A DNA stretch of 64,000 nucleotides from Bacilli bacterium (GCA_022647725.1 JALCLG010000001.1:874931-938930), one strand, 5' to 3'; counted from the stretch's first letter, positions 18,310 to 27,067 are shown. Notes: generated from the sequence alone by a model not told the origin. Numbers and translations: made by a program.

Positions 18310-19557
18310 ATGACCTTTGCTCTCTTACTGATAATTTACTTGATTTTCATCTCGCTAGGCCTGCCGGATTCGATGCTGGGAAGCACCTTCCCAGCCATCG
18401 CCGATAACCTCTCCATCAGCCCGGATATGTCTGGCTATATCGGCTTAGTCGTTTCCGGCGGAACCATCATCTCCTCCCTCTTCTCGGATAAGCTGATTGC
18501 CAAGTTCAAAACCAAGTGGGTGGTCTCTGTTTCGATCCTTCTGACGGCTGCCGGTCTTTTGGCTTTCTCCTTCGTTCCCGCTGGCATGACCTGGCTCTTC
18601 TTTGTGGTCGCCATCCCCTTAGGCTTAGGGGCCGGCGCCATTGACTCGGCTCTCAATAACTACGTCGCTCTGCATTACAAGGCCATCCATATGAACTGGC
18701 TGCATTGCAGCTGGGGCGTCGGCGCCTCGATCGGACCGCTCATCATCGGCAGCTTCATCGATAGCTCCAACCACTCGGCCGGCTGGGAAAAGGGTGTCCT
18801 CACCATCAGTCTCATCCAGTTCGGAATTGCGGCGGTCGCCTTTGCCACCTTGCCTTTATGGAATAAGGTTGCTAACAAGAATACTCTTGATAAGAAAAAA
18901 GAAGAAAAAAAAGATAAACCCACGAAACCCGTCTCCCGAAGAGAACTCTTCAAGAACCCTATCTTCTATCTGGCAATGATCGGATTCTTCAGCTACTGTG
19001 CGTTGGAGACGACCACCGGAAGCTGGTCCGGATTCTTCTTCAACCGGGCGCGAGGCTTCTCCACCCAGGAGTCGGCGAACCTGACGGCTATGTTCTATCT
19101 GGGCATCACCATCGGGCGGTTCATCTGCGGACCCATTTCTTTGAAGCTGAAAGAGAAGACGATGATCCGGATCGGCGAAGGCGTGCTCTTAGTTGGGGTA
19201 ATCCTGGCCTTGATTCCGGTCAACAACTGGTTTGGCATTATCGGCTTTGCCGGCATCGGCTTAGGCTGTGCGCCGATCTATCCGGCCATCATCCGTTCCA
19301 CGCCGTATCGCTTCTCCCGCGAGATGTCTCAGCATGCCATGGGCTTAGAGATGGCCATTGCCTATTGCGGCAGCACCTTCATCTCCCCGCTTTACGGACT
19401 GACCGCCCGCTCCTTGGATAACTTCTCCTTGCTTCCCTATGTCGATGGTGTTATTCTGGTCATCATGATCACCTGCCACGAAATCATCAATGTGAAGCTT
19501 TCCCGGAGGGACAAATTTCTTTCGGAGGAAGAAAAGAAGGCCTACCAGACGCTCTGA
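18310..19557 (+). CDS. MFS transporter, fucose-permease (FHS)-like
   Basis: 415 residues with twelve predicted membrane helices and a long Lys-rich cytoplasmic loop (DKKKEEKKDKPTKP, about residues 195-210) between helices 6 and 7, the usual MFS plan. GLPDSMLGSTFPAIADNL at the N-terminus and the SFI.. loop pattern resemble the FHS sugar:proton symporter branch. AGGAAAGGA precedes the ATG. The substrate is unknown. The ArsR-family zinc-sensor gene follows 41 bp downstream but has its own promoter. Confidence 0.82.
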   Translation: MTFALLLIIYLIFISLGLPDSMLGSTFPAIADNLSISPDMSGYIGLVVSGGTIISSLFSDKLIAKFKTKWVVSVSILLTAAGLLAFSFVPAGMTWLFFVVAIPLGLGAGAIDSALNNYVALHYKAIHMNWLHCSWGVGASIGPLIIGSFIDSSNHSAGWEKGVLTISLIQFGIAAVAFATLPLWNKVANKNTLDKKKEEKKDKPTKPVSRRELFKNPIFYLAMIGFFSYCALETTTGSWSGFFFNRARGFSTQESANLTAMFYLGITIGRFICGPISLKLKEKTMIRIGEGVLLVGVILALIPVNNWFGIIGFAGIGLGCAPIYPAIIRSTPYRFSREMSQHAMGLEMAIAYCGSTFISPLYGLTARSLDNFSLLPYVDGVILVIMITCHEIINVKLSRRDKFLSEEEKKAYQTL

Positions 19558-19582
19558 CCTACCCGAAAAGGGATTTGTCCTC

Positions 19583-19588
19583 TATAAT
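19583..19588 (+). promoter_or_regulatory. -10 box of zinc-sensor arsR gene, predicted leaderless
   Basis: Perfect TATAAT, ten bases before the ATG at 19599, with no Shine-Dalgarno sequence between. The -35 box is unclear. Confidence 0.5.
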
Positions 19589-19598
19589 AAAAGTACCT

Positions 19599-19973
19599 AT
19601 GGACACAGAAAAGAATCCGCAGGATCTCACCCAGATTAAGAAGAAGCTTCTCTCGGAAGCCTCTTTTGAGACACTCAGCGAGTTCTATTCCCTGTTTGCC
19701 GATCCGACGAGACTGACCATCATCTGCCTGTTGCTCCACAACGAGCTTTGCGTCAATGACATCGCCGAGGTTCTGGGTGTCTCGCAGTCGGTGGTCTCGC
19801 ATCAGTTAGCCATCTTACGGAAACAGGACATCGTCACCTTCCATCGCAAAGGAAAATCCGTCCTTTATTCCTTGAAGGACAACCATATCAAAGATCTTTT
19901 CAATACCGGTTTGGAGCATACCTCCGAGAAGGATGAAGGCATCTATCAGGACCGGAAGAAAAAAGGATACTAG
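19599..19973 (+). CDS. ArsR/SmtB-family zinc-responsive repressor
   Basis: 124 residues. The ATG at 19599 is preferred over an upstream TTG because the -10 box lies between them. The winged helix contains NDIAEVLGVSQSVVSHQLAI. The helix-5 metal site of SmtB/CzrA, DxHx10HxxE, is present exactly: Asp94, His96, His107, Glu110. Cys51 in ELCVND is a partial alpha3 site. Proteins with this site release DNA when Zn(II) or Co(II) binds. A likely target is the P-type ATPase 1.5 kb away, whose promoter has a TGAA-N6-TTCA operator; that link is inferred. The HipBA module separates the two. Confidence 0.88.
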   Translation: MDTEKNPQDLTQIKKKLLSEASFETLSEFYSLFADPTRLTIICLLLHNELCVNDIAEVLGVSQSVVSHQLAILRKQDIVTFHRKGKSVLYSLKDNHIKDLFNTGLEHTSEKDEGIYQDRKKKGY

Positions 19974-19998
19974 ACAGTTTTATCAAAAAAACGAGGCA

Positions 19999-21108
19999 TT
20001 AACGTTTCAGATACTTTCCTAAGTCGCTGTTGACCTGCTTTTGGATACGCGCCATTTCCCTGAGTCCGGTAGGGACATCCAAGCGCGAAAGGAACAGGAA
20101 ATCACGAATGTCCTTTTCGGTTGGATTCCCCTGATGTAAGAGAGTCATCTCATGTTCTTTCTCACCCATGCTGCCGGTGAGATCATACGACGGGGAAAGG
20201 CGGTAGCTTTTCTTTGTCTCGTCATAGATAAAAGAAAAGTTCTTGCTGTGATCATCGACGTTGTGGCTGAAAACGTTAAAGCAAAGTATCCGGAAAACTT
20301 TCCAGAGTTCTTCGGTATTTTCGGTCAGCATGTCTGTCAGTCTGAAGAAACTAAGATAATCCAGAGAGGGAAAATCCGGAGAGACTTCCAATAGCCCCGA
20401 CAGGGTAATGACGTGTTTGGTCAATCCGTTCTCACGGTCAAATCGTTTTTCTCCGAAATAGCCGGAAGTCAGCTGGGAAGGGAAGAGGGCAAACTCCGGG
20501 ACATCCAGTCCGCAGGCTTTGGCCGAAACGTTGTAATCGTATTCCATCTTTCCGATATCCGGAGGATCATAGCGGTAGGGGAACTTCACGATCCATTCTT
20601 CGCCGTTAATCAGAACATGGGCTTTCGGCCTTGTTCCGCCGGAGGATCCTCCGAGGCGGAAGAGTTCGTCCAGGGCTGTCGGTTTGTTTTCAATGACTTT
20701 GTCAAATCCCGTCTTAAGGAGATCGTAGTCTTTGACAGGTTCTCGCTTTTCCTGAGGATAGCAGGGCTCATAACGTAAGGCTCCTAAAGCGTCCTCGCCT
20801 AAATAGCTCAGCTTGTCCAGAACATTGAGCGAGCGATAGGAGATGCCTTGCTGCTGAATGTGCCTGCTTAAGAGAAGACTTCCCCAGCTGTCCGGAAGAG
20901 AATCCGCGAAAACTCCGAAAAGGCCATCAAAAGTCATATCTTTTGGGACATAGAGCTTATCGATGAGAGGCAGGGAAAGCGGAGAAATCGAAAAACCGTT
21001 TTTCAGCCAGTCAAGAGAATATTGGAAACATACCTTCCCACTGGACATCAAGGCCAGTATTCCTACTTCCTGATGATGAAAAGTAACCTTAAGCTTTTTT
21101 GGATTCAT
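19999..21108 (-). CDS. hipA: HipA-type serine/threonine kinase toxin
   Basis: 369 residues. HipA kinases phosphorylate a translation factor (GltX in E. coli) and arrest growth until neutralised by HipB. The N-terminal subdomain is visible (VPKDMTFDGLFGVFADSLPD), as are the glycine-rich GGSSGGTRPKAH loop, the catalytic NVDDHSKNFSF motif and LSPSYDLTGS with the metal-binding Asp. The ATG at 21108 follows GAGGAGGT by 11 bases; the frame can be extended to a TTG at 21129. It overlaps hipB by 20 bp, giving coupled expression. All catalytic residues are in place, so it looks functional. Confidence 0.92.
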   Translation of the reverse strand: MNPKKLKVTFHHQEVGILALMSSGKVCFQYSLDWLKNGFSISPLSLPLIDKLYVPKDMTFDGLFGVFADSLPDSWGSLLLSRHIQQQGISYRSLNVLDKLSYLGEDALGALRYEPCYPQEKREPVKDYDLLKTGFDKVIENKPTALDELFRLGGSSGGTRPKAHVLINGEEWIVKFPYRYDPPDIGKMEYDYNVSAKACGLDVPEFALFPSQLTSGYFGEKRFDRENGLTKHVITLSGLLEVSPDFPSLDYLSFFRLTDMLTENTEELWKVFRILCFNVFSHNVDDHSKNFSFIYDETKKSYRLSPSYDLTGSMGEKEHEMTLLHQGNPTEKDIRDFLFLSRLDVPTGLREMARIQKQVNSDLGKYLKR

Positions 21109-21400
21109 TATCCCGGATGACCTCCTCAATTGACGTGTAGGTCTTTTGGCTTAGAAGCTTATCAAGTTCGTCTAAATAGCCAAGAACGTTAGCTATCTTC
21201 ACTAAGGACTCCCATTCAATCACTCCTGTTTGCTCAAACCGCCGCAAAGAGGCAAGAGAGACACCTGCCCTTTGACTCAGTTCCTGCTGTGTCAGGCCCT
21301 GTCTTTTACGGATCTCTTTCTCACGCTGTGAGACGTGAACCATCACACTAGAGACCGTGGTAACGTGATAGGTGTTTTCAAACTCTAAATTATCTTTCAT
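21089..21400 (-). CDS. hipB: HipB-like XRE antitoxin/repressor
   Basis: 103 residues. The XRE-type helix-turn-helix is LTQQELSQRAGVSLASLRRF (about residues 36-55). HipB proteins bind and silence HipA and repress their own operon. A TTGATA / 17 bp / TAAAAT promoter lies directly upstream, with the -10 box nine bases from the ATG and no ribosome-binding site, so the message is probably leaderless. It is followed by hipA with a 20-bp overlap. No clear operator palindrome was found by eye. Confidence 0.88.
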   Translation of the reverse strand: MKDNLEFENTYHVTTVSSVMVHVSQREKEIRKRQGLTQQELSQRAGVSLASLRRFEQTGVIEWESLVKIANVLGYLDELDKLLSQKTYTSIEEVIRDNESKKA

Positions 21401-21409
21401 AGTAATAAT

Positions 21410-21438
21410 ATTTTATCAAAAATGGCATGAAATATCAA
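21410..21438 (-). promoter_or_regulatory. Promoter of hipBA
   Basis: Minus-strand TTGATA (21433-21438), 17-bp spacer, TAAAAT (21410-21415); the start codon begins at 21400. Confidence 0.6.
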
Positions 21439-21460
21439 TAATTGCTAATATGTTAATACT

Positions 21461-21492
21461 AAAAGAGGCTCACGTTTTTGGACGTGAGCCTC
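21461..21492 (-). terminator. Rho-independent terminator of the P-type ATPase gene
   Basis: GAGGCTCACGT (21465-21475) pairs perfectly with ACGTGAGCCTC (21482-21492); TTTT follows on the minus strand. Confidence 0.9.
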
Positions 21493-21498
21493 GGTTTT

Positions 21499-23502
21499 CT
21501 ATTTCGTTTTGGCGGCCTTGACGTATTTCGGCTTATAGAGCATCAGACTCATCACATAGAGGACACACAGGGCCATCACCCCGGTATCGCTGACGGAAGC
21601 GATGATCATCGCATAGCTGCCGAAGTATCCTAACGCCACCAGCACCATGATGAGGGCTTTGATGGCTAGCGCCATCCCGACGGAGACATAGACGGTCAGC
21701 ATCGTCTTCTTGGCCAGCCGTTTCGTTTCGGCCACCCGCTTGAGGTCATCATCCATGATGACGATATCGCTGGCCTCAATGGCAGCATCGCTGCCTAAAG
21801 CGCCCATAGCAACACCGACATCGGCCGCTAACAATGCGGGGCTGTCGTTGATGCCATCGCCGACATAGCAGAGCTTGCTGGCTTTGGCAAACTCGGTGAC
21901 CTTCCTGAACTTCTCTTCCGGAAGCAGCTCCCCGATGCTGACGTCACAGCCGACATCCTCTCCGACCCGTTTGGCGATGGCCGAACGGTCTCCGGAGAGC
22001 ATGATGTTCTGCTTGGCACCTTCACTCTTCAAGGCGGAGAGCGCCTCTTTTGAGGTATCCTTCAGCTGGTCAGCGACGACAAAGCTTTCCAACAGCTCGC
22101 CATCCTTCTTGGCTAAGTAGATGACATTGTAAGGCGTGTCCTCTTCCAGGAAAGGTTTGACGCCGTTGAGAAGCAGCAGCTTCTGATTGCCGATGAAATA
22201 GGTTTCGCCGTCAATGATTCCGGAAAGACCGTATCCCGGGATGTTCTTGAAGCCAAAGACCGGCAAGGTCTTTCCGGAATAGGCTTTGCTGATGGCTAAG
22301 GATAAGGGATGGGTGCTCATGGCTTCCAGGGAAGCGGCAATCTGCAGATACGTGGGATCCGGGTTGGAGATGAGAACAAAGTTCCCTTTGGTCAGGGTAC
22401 CGGTCTTATCAAAGACAAAGGCCTTGCTGTTAGCCAGATTCTCTAAGGCCAGGGAGCCTTTGATCAAGGCACCCAGCTTGCTGGCCTGGCCGATGCCGAC
22501 AAAGAAAGCAATCGGAACGGAGATAACGAGAGCACACGGACAGGAGATCAGTAGGACGGATAAAGCCTTGTAAAGCCAGGCCTGTCCGCCGTTAGCACCC
22601 GTCCAGACCCAGCCGGAAAGGCCATAGCCGATGAGAAAGACCAGAACGGCGATCAGAATGACGCTCGGGGTATAGACCTTGCTGAAGCGGGTGATGAACT
22701 TCTCGCTCTTGGAGCGGTTGCCCTGCTCACTCTCCACCAGTTCCATGATCTTGGAGAGGGTGGAATCCTTATAAAGCTTGGTGGTTCTCTCATACAGGAC
22801 GGAATCCAGGCAGATGGATCCGGAATAGACCTTAGCGCCGATCGTCTCTTCCCGTGGGACGGATTCGCCGTTGATGGAGGAGAGATCGAGATTGGCTTTG
22901 CCGCTCTCGATCACGCCATCGATGGCTAATTTCTCGCCCGGACGGATCTCTAAGAGAGTTCCGACCGGAATGTCTTTGGGATCCTTGTCTTCGAGGCTGT
23001 TTCTTTCGCCGACCACATGGGCGACTAACGGCATGCTGTTGACCAGCTTCTTGATGGAAGCCTTGGCTTTGCCGGTTGCGTAACCCTCCAACATCTCGCC
23101 GACGATGGAGAAGAGAATGACAAACAGCGCCTCCGGGAACTGCGCAATACCGTAAGCTCCCAGGGTGGCAACCATCATCAAGGTGTTCTCATTGATAACG
23201 GATCCCTTCTTCAGGGAGCTTACGGTATCTTTGAGAAGACTCGATAACAGGACCAGATAGCCTAAGGTATAGATAACAAAGGCAATGAAGGAATAGGAGT
23301 GATAGAACTCCGGATCACTGAAGAGAGACCAGGTAATCTCGGAATAGGAGGCATCGACTTTAGTTAAGGTAAAAGCCGTCACTAAGGACAGAATACCGAA
23401 AACAAGGCAGATCACTTTGAAAGGACCTGTCTCCTCTTCTTCCGTTTCCGGCTTTGCTGCCTGGCAGCGGGAACAATTCTTTGTCTCTTTGTTATCGGTC
23501 AT
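21499..23502 (-). CDS. P1B-type heavy-metal efflux ATPase (Zn/Cd type)
   Basis: 667 residues from the ATG at 23502, chosen because the next upstream ATG lies inside the operator repeat. The enzyme exports transition-metal ions using ATP. Features are the CPC membrane motif (SCPCALVIS), phosphorylation site DKTGTLTKG with Asp365, the HP motif STHPLSLAI, the hinge GDGINDSPALLAADVG, and TGES-like INGESVPREE. The N-terminus has no HMA domain, only a short Cys-x-x-Cys (NCSRCQ). Six to eight membrane helices are evident. CPC without an HMA domain fits Zn/Cd/Pb exporters; metal choice is inferred. It is divergent from an arsR gene. Confidence 0.92.
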   Translation of the reverse strand: MTDNKETKNCSRCQAAKPETEEEETGPFKVICLVFGILSLVTAFTLTKVDASYSEITWSLFSDPEFYHSYSFIAFVIYTLGYLVLLSSLLKDTVSSLKKGSVINENTLMMVATLGAYGIAQFPEALFVILFSIVGEMLEGYATGKAKASIKKLVNSMPLVAHVVGERNSLEDKDPKDIPVGTLLEIRPGEKLAIDGVIESGKANLDLSSINGESVPREETIGAKVYSGSICLDSVLYERTTKLYKDSTLSKIMELVESEQGNRSKSEKFITRFSKVYTPSVILIAVLVFLIGYGLSGWVWTGANGGQAWLYKALSVLLISCPCALVISVPIAFFVGIGQASKLGALIKGSLALENLANSKAFVFDKTGTLTKGNFVLISNPDPTYLQIAASLEAMSTHPLSLAISKAYSGKTLPVFGFKNIPGYGLSGIIDGETYFIGNQKLLLLNGVKPFLEEDTPYNVIYLAKKDGELLESFVVADQLKDTSKEALSALKSEGAKQNIMLSGDRSAIAKRVGEDVGCDVSIGELLPEEKFRKVTEFAKASKLCYVGDGINDSPALLAADVGVAMGALGSDAAIEASDIVIMDDDLKRVAETKRLAKKTMLTVYVSVGMALAIKALIMVLVALGYFGSYAMIIASVSDTGVMALCVLYVMSLMLYKPKYVKAAKTK

Positions 23503-23514
23503 GAGAGCCTCTAT

Positions 23515-23550
23515 ATATGAACGAACATTCATATGTTAGAACATTCATAT
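23515..23550. promoter_or_regulatory. ArsR-type operator over the P-type ATPase promoter
   Basis: ATATGAA, six bases, TTCATAT (23515-23534) is a dyad of the TGAA-N6-TTCA class bound by SmtB/CzrA proteins. GAACATTCATAT recurs at 23523-23534 and 23539-23550 with a 16-bp period. A TATATA -10 candidate (23512-23517, minus strand) abuts the first dyad, nine bases from the ATPase ATG. Confidence 0.65.
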
Positions 23551-23686
23551 ATAAATAGCAAGGGAAATCAAACAAAGAAATGAAAAACCGGGAAAGCGGG
23601 TCGTCTCGTTTTTCTTTACCAGTCTATTCAAGGCGAAGCAGGATGTTATACTAGCAGTGGTTTAAAAAAATGGACCGGTAAACAAA

Positions 23687-24031
23687 ATGAATCAAGACAT
23701 TGCTGAGCTGACAGGACTTTTAGAAGAGTCCAAGGATGTGCTGGTTGCCTTAGGAGACGAAACCCGGCTTCATATCCTGTTGGAGATGCTGAAGGTCGAT
23801 TCTCAGCAGCCCTCCTGTCAGGGCATGCGGGTCGGTCAGATCTGCCGCATCAGCAATCTCTCCCGTCCGGCCCTTTCCCATCATATCGGTATCCTTAAAG
23901 CAGCCGGCATCATCAAATGCCATCGGCAGGGATCGATGAACTTCTATTACCTCGATGCCAAGGATACGAAGCTTAATGTCGTCATCAAGGCTTTGTCCAA
24001 AGCCTTGGAAATCAGCGAAAAACAGGCTTAA
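23687..24031 (+). CDS. ArsR-family transcriptional regulator
   Basis: 114 residues. The helix-turn-helix is VGQICRISNLSRPALSHHIGILKAAGI. It lacks the DxHx10HxxE zinc site of the other ArsR protein in this window; its candidate ligands are Cys44 and Cys54 around PSCQGMRVGQIC. A TATACT box (23647-23652) is visible 34 bases before the ATG, with no obvious ribosome-binding site. It is the first gene of an operon with the nitroreductase and MBL genes and is divergent from the metal ATPase, so it may regulate either side. The inducer is unknown. Confidence 0.85.
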   Translation: MNQDIAELTGLLEESKDVLVALGDETRLHILLEMLKVDSQQPSCQGMRVGQICRISNLSRPALSHHIGILKAAGIIKCHRQGSMNFYYLDAKDTKLNVVIKALSKALEISEKQA

Positions 24032-24035
24032 TAGT

Positions 24036-24689
24036 ATGGATATCGTAACGTTGATGGAGAACCGGCATGCGGTTCGCAGCTATCTTGAAAAACCGATTGA
24101 AGACGAGAAGAAGGCTGTCTTAAAGAATCTGGTTGCCAAGACGAATCAGGAAAGCGGCCTTGCCAGTCAGGTGATCTTTGATGAGCCGAAGGCCTTTGAT
24201 ACTTTCCTTGCCCATTACGGCAAATTCAGCCATGTCACGAACTATCTTGCCTTAATCGGCAAGAAGGGCAGTGACGAGGCCTGCGGCTATACCGGTGAGC
24301 AGTTTGTCCTGAAAGCTCAGGAACTCGGACTGAATTCCTGCTGGGTAGCTCTGACCTTCGGTAAACGTAAGGTTCCGGTCGAGTTAGCCAAAGGGCAGGT
24401 TCTCTTCTGTGTGATTGCCTTCGGCTATGGTGCCACCCAAGGTGTCAGCCACGCCACCAAGAAACCGGAAGATGTCCTGACGGTCACTGGCGAAAAGCCG
24501 GCGTATCTGGATTTAGGCGTTAAGGCAGCTCTGTTAGCTCCGACGGCGATGAATCAGCAGAAATTCATGATTACCGTCACTGACGGCACTCCCAGCATTC
24601 AGGTCCATGGATCCGGCTTCTATACGGCCATTGATCTTGGCATTGTCAAATACCATTTTGAAGCGGCCACCGGCATCAAGCTTTCATGA
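24036..24689 (+). CDS. Nitroreductase-family flavoprotein
   Basis: 217 residues starting four bases after the arsR stop, at ATG 24036; a longer frame reaches back into arsR but is spurious. ENRHAVRSYLEKPIEDEKK is the typical N-terminal FMN-binding R-R/H-S-R segment, GEQFVLKAQELGLNSCWVALT the helix leading to the flavin, and LLAPTAMNQQKFM the conserved central helix of the putative TM nitroreductase group. Such enzymes reduce nitro- or quinone compounds with NAD(P)H. The linked arsR suggests a stress-inducible role. The natural substrate is unknown. Confidence 0.85.
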   Translation: MDIVTLMENRHAVRSYLEKPIEDEKKAVLKNLVAKTNQESGLASQVIFDEPKAFDTFLAHYGKFSHVTNYLALIGKKGSDEACGYTGEQFVLKAQELGLNSCWVALTFGKRKVPVELAKGQVLFCVIAFGYGATQGVSHATKKPEDVLTVTGEKPAYLDLGVKAALLAPTAMNQQKFMITVTDGTPSIQVHGSGFYTAIDLGIVKYHFEAATGIKLS

Positions 24690-25513
24690 GCGACGTTACC
24701 GTCGAAGTCCTGCAGACCGGCTCGGTCGGCGTCGATAAAGCCGTTCCGGACCGCAGCGTCAGTTCGAATAACCTGGCTTTCACCGGGCTTTTCCGTTCCC
24801 GGAAGAACCGGATCCTTTTGCCGGTCAAATGCTTTCTGATCACTGCTTTGAACGGACAGAAGATCTTAGTGGATACCGGCTGGGACTCGAAAATCCGGGA
24901 TCATCCGATCCGGACAATCACCTATCCGATGTGGTTTGCCAGCAAACCGATCCTGCCGCCGGGACAGGCCATCGATGAACTCCTCTATCAGCGCTCTTTG
25001 CAGCCGGAAGATCTGGCGATGGTGATCATGACCCATCTGGATATCGATCATGATTCCGGGTTACGTCTTGTGAAGAAGGCTCCGGCCATCTATGCGACAA
25101 AAGAAGAACAGCTAGCTCTCCATTCGTTGGACCTCCGCTATGTCCGTAAACCCTGCCGCGGCATCTCCTTTAAGACGATTGTCTGGAACGGGACCGAAGG
25201 GCCGTTTGGGAAATCGTGGGATGTCTTCAACGACAACTCCGTCGTCGTTCTCTTCACTCCGGGTCATAGCCGAGGCTCTTTATCCATCAAAGTACAGGCC
25301 AAGGATGACTTTGTCCTGATTGTCGGTGATTCCGGATATAACGCCCATTCCTGGGATAGCTTAGCCATGCCGGGTCCGGTGGCTTCGAAAGAAGATCTGA
25401 AAACGACCTTAAGCTGGATTGCGGCTCAGCGGAAGGATCCTCATTGCCGGAAGGTGCTCTGCGCCCATGACACGGATCCGACGACAGGACCGCAGATCCT
25501 GACGTTAGAGTAA
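24686..25513 (+). CDS. Metallo-beta-lactamase-fold hydrolase, lactonase-like
   Basis: 275 residues; the start overlaps the nitroreductase stop (ATGA). The metal-binding motif is THLDIDHDSGL, an HxDxDH version of HxHxDH, followed by TPGHSRGSLSI (His), VGDSGYN (bridging Asp) and CAHDTDP (His). This order and the ILVDTGWDSK strand match the AHL-lactonase/YtnP branch of MBL-fold enzymes. The replacement of the second His by Asp is seen in some members and could alter metal occupancy. It is probably cytosolic. A lactonase or other ester hydrolase role is inferred from the family only. Confidence 0.85.
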   Translation: MSDVTVEVLQTGSVGVDKAVPDRSVSSNNLAFTGLFRSRKNRILLPVKCFLITALNGQKILVDTGWDSKIRDHPIRTITYPMWFASKPILPPGQAIDELLYQRSLQPEDLAMVIMTHLDIDHDSGLRLVKKAPAIYATKEEQLALHSLDLRYVRKPCRGISFKTIVWNGTEGPFGKSWDVFNDNSVVVLFTPGHSRGSLSIKVQAKDDFVLIVGDSGYNAHSWDSLAMPGPVASKEDLKTTLSWIAAQRKDPHCRKVLCAHDTDPTTGPQILTLE

Positions 25514-25573
25514 ATATCCAAGAAGCTTTGAGTCCGCCCTTTGAATAAGATATCTTTCATTTCCGTTGCATAT

Positions 25574-25611
25574 TTGTAAATACACTAGCAATATTGTATA
25601 ATGCAAGTGTA
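25574..25611 (+). promoter_or_regulatory. abiE promoter with operator-like inverted repeat
   Basis: TTGTAA (25574-25579), 17 bp, TATAAT (25597-25602). TACACTAGC (25581-25589) and GCAAGTGTA (25603-25611) form an inverted repeat with one mismatch that brackets the -10 box, as expected for autorepression by AbiEi. Confidence 0.6.
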
Positions 25612-25621
25612 AAAACAAATT

Positions 25622-26224
25622 ATGAGACAAAAAGACAGGATTCAGACAATATTAGATGAGAACCATGGTTATGTGACCAGTAAGGAGCTCTCTCAGGCCG
25701 GCATTGGGACGGCTTTTGTTTCGGTACTCGTTAAGAAGGGAAAGCTGGTCCGAATCGATCGGGGATTCTATGCTCTTCCCTCTTGGCCTGTCGATGCCTA
25801 TCTTGTCTTTCAGAGACGTTATCCTCAGTTTGTCTACTCCTTCTACAGCGCTCTCTATCTTCAGCAAATGACCGATAAGATCATCACTGACCGGGAAGTG
25901 ACCGGACCTAATGGCTATCATCCTTATTTGTCCAAACCTAAGAACTGCGAAATCCATTTTGAAAGAAACAGGGATCTCTACCGTTTGGGTATCGTTGAGG
26001 CAAAGACTGTCTTTGGCAATGCCGTCCGTACCTATGACAAGGAGAAGACCATCTGTGATTTGGTTAAGAACAGAAAAGAGATTGACAGCGAGACTTTTGT
26101 GAAGGCCATGCAGGCCTATGTAAGGCTAAAAGACAAAGACACCGTAAAACTGCTTGCCTATGCCAAAGCGATGGGAATCGAAGAGGAAGTCTATCAGATA
26201 ATGGAGGTACTTGAACCTTTGTGA
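25622..26224 (+). CDS. abiEi: AbiEi-type antitoxin (type IV toxin-antitoxin)
   Basis: 200 residues. An N-terminal winged helix (GYVTSKELSQAGIGTAFVSVLVKKG, then LVRIDRGFYALP) is followed by the C-terminal domain of the AbiEi/DUF6088 family, with SFYSALYLQQMTD and VRTYDKEKTICDLVKNR. AbiEi represses its operon through the winged helix and neutralises the AbiEii nucleotidyltransferase without direct contact. The promoter carries a matching inverted repeat. The predicted leader is about 12 nt and lacks a ribosome-binding site. The next gene overlaps by four bases. Confidence 0.9.
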   Translation: MRQKDRIQTILDENHGYVTSKELSQAGIGTAFVSVLVKKGKLVRIDRGFYALPSWPVDAYLVFQRRYPQFVYSFYSALYLQQMTDKIITDREVTGPNGYHPYLSKPKNCEIHFERNRDLYRLGIVEAKTVFGNAVRTYDKEKTICDLVKNRKEIDSETFVKAMQAYVRLKDKDTVKLLAYAKAMGIEEEVYQIMEVLEPL

Positions 26225-27063
26225 AAATCAATAAAGATTCTTTAAGTGCGAGAATCAACAATTTATCTCAGGAGAAAGGCATTTCTCCTCAGTCTCTCTA
26301 TTCCCGCTTTTTCTTCGATGCTTTCCTTTGCCGAATCTCAAAGTCGAAATATCGTAACGACTTTGTCTTGAAAGGAGGACTTTTATTATCTTCGATGTTT
26401 GGGCCTACTAATCGTACAACGGTGGATATCGATTTCCTTATTCGATCCCAAAAATTGGAATTGGATAACCTTCTATTTCTTTTTAATGATATTCTCTCTT
26501 CCCCAAAGGAAGATGATGGGATTGAGTTTTTAATGGATGGTTATTCTCCTATCCGGCCCGAAGATGAATATGGTGGCTACTCCTTTAGATTCATAGGAAA
26601 GCTTGAAAACGTGAAAGTGCCTTTTTCTATTGATGTTGCTACAGGAGACCCTATTACCCCGAATGTTAAAGACTATCAATATGCATGCTTGATTACCCAG
26701 GAATCCATCACGATGAAGGTCTATCCTCTTGAAACCGTTATTGCGGAAAAAATGGAAACAATCCTCGCAAAGGGGCTTTTAAATAGCCGTTCGAAAGACT
26801 TCTATGATTTATATTTTATCTATAAAACCAGTCTTAGTTCTCTCCCGTTGGAAACAATGAGGCAAGCCTATCTCAGCACTTGTCAGCACCGAAGCTTTGC
26901 TATTTCTCGAGAAAAAGCATTGTTGCTCACTAAAGAAATGAAAGAGAGTCCTTTTTTGCAGACAAGATGGAAGGCCTATTCCCGGAAATTCACTTATGCT
27001 GCTGCCCTTACTTGGGAAGACGTTGTAAATGTCATAGAAAAATGGTGTCAGATTTTAATCTAA
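26221..27063 (+). CDS. abiEii: AbiEii-type nucleotidyltransferase toxin
   Basis: 280 residues starting at a GTG that overlaps the abiEi stop (GTGA). The nucleotidyltransferase motif is KGGLLLSSMF followed by TVDIDFL, with Gly52-Gly53 and the metal-binding pair Asp69 and Asp71. The downstream catalytic motif EKMETILAKG.. RSKDFYDLY is also complete. AbiEii enzymes add nucleotides to tRNA acceptor ends and abort growth during phage infection. It is more AT-rich than its neighbours, suggesting acquisition. All key residues are present, so activity is plausible. Confidence 0.9.
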   Translation: MKINKDSLSARINNLSQEKGISPQSLYSRFFFDAFLCRISKSKYRNDFVLKGGLLLSSMFGPTNRTTVDIDFLIRSQKLELDNLLFLFNDILSSPKEDDGIEFLMDGYSPIRPEDEYGGYSFRFIGKLENVKVPFSIDVATGDPITPNVKDYQYACLITQESITMKVYPLETVIAEKMETILAKGLLNSRSKDFYDLYFIYKTSLSSLPLETMRQAYLSTCQHRSFAISREKALLLTKEMKESPFLQTRWKAYSRKFTYAAALTWEDVVNVIEKWCQILI

Positions 27064-27067
27064 GTAT

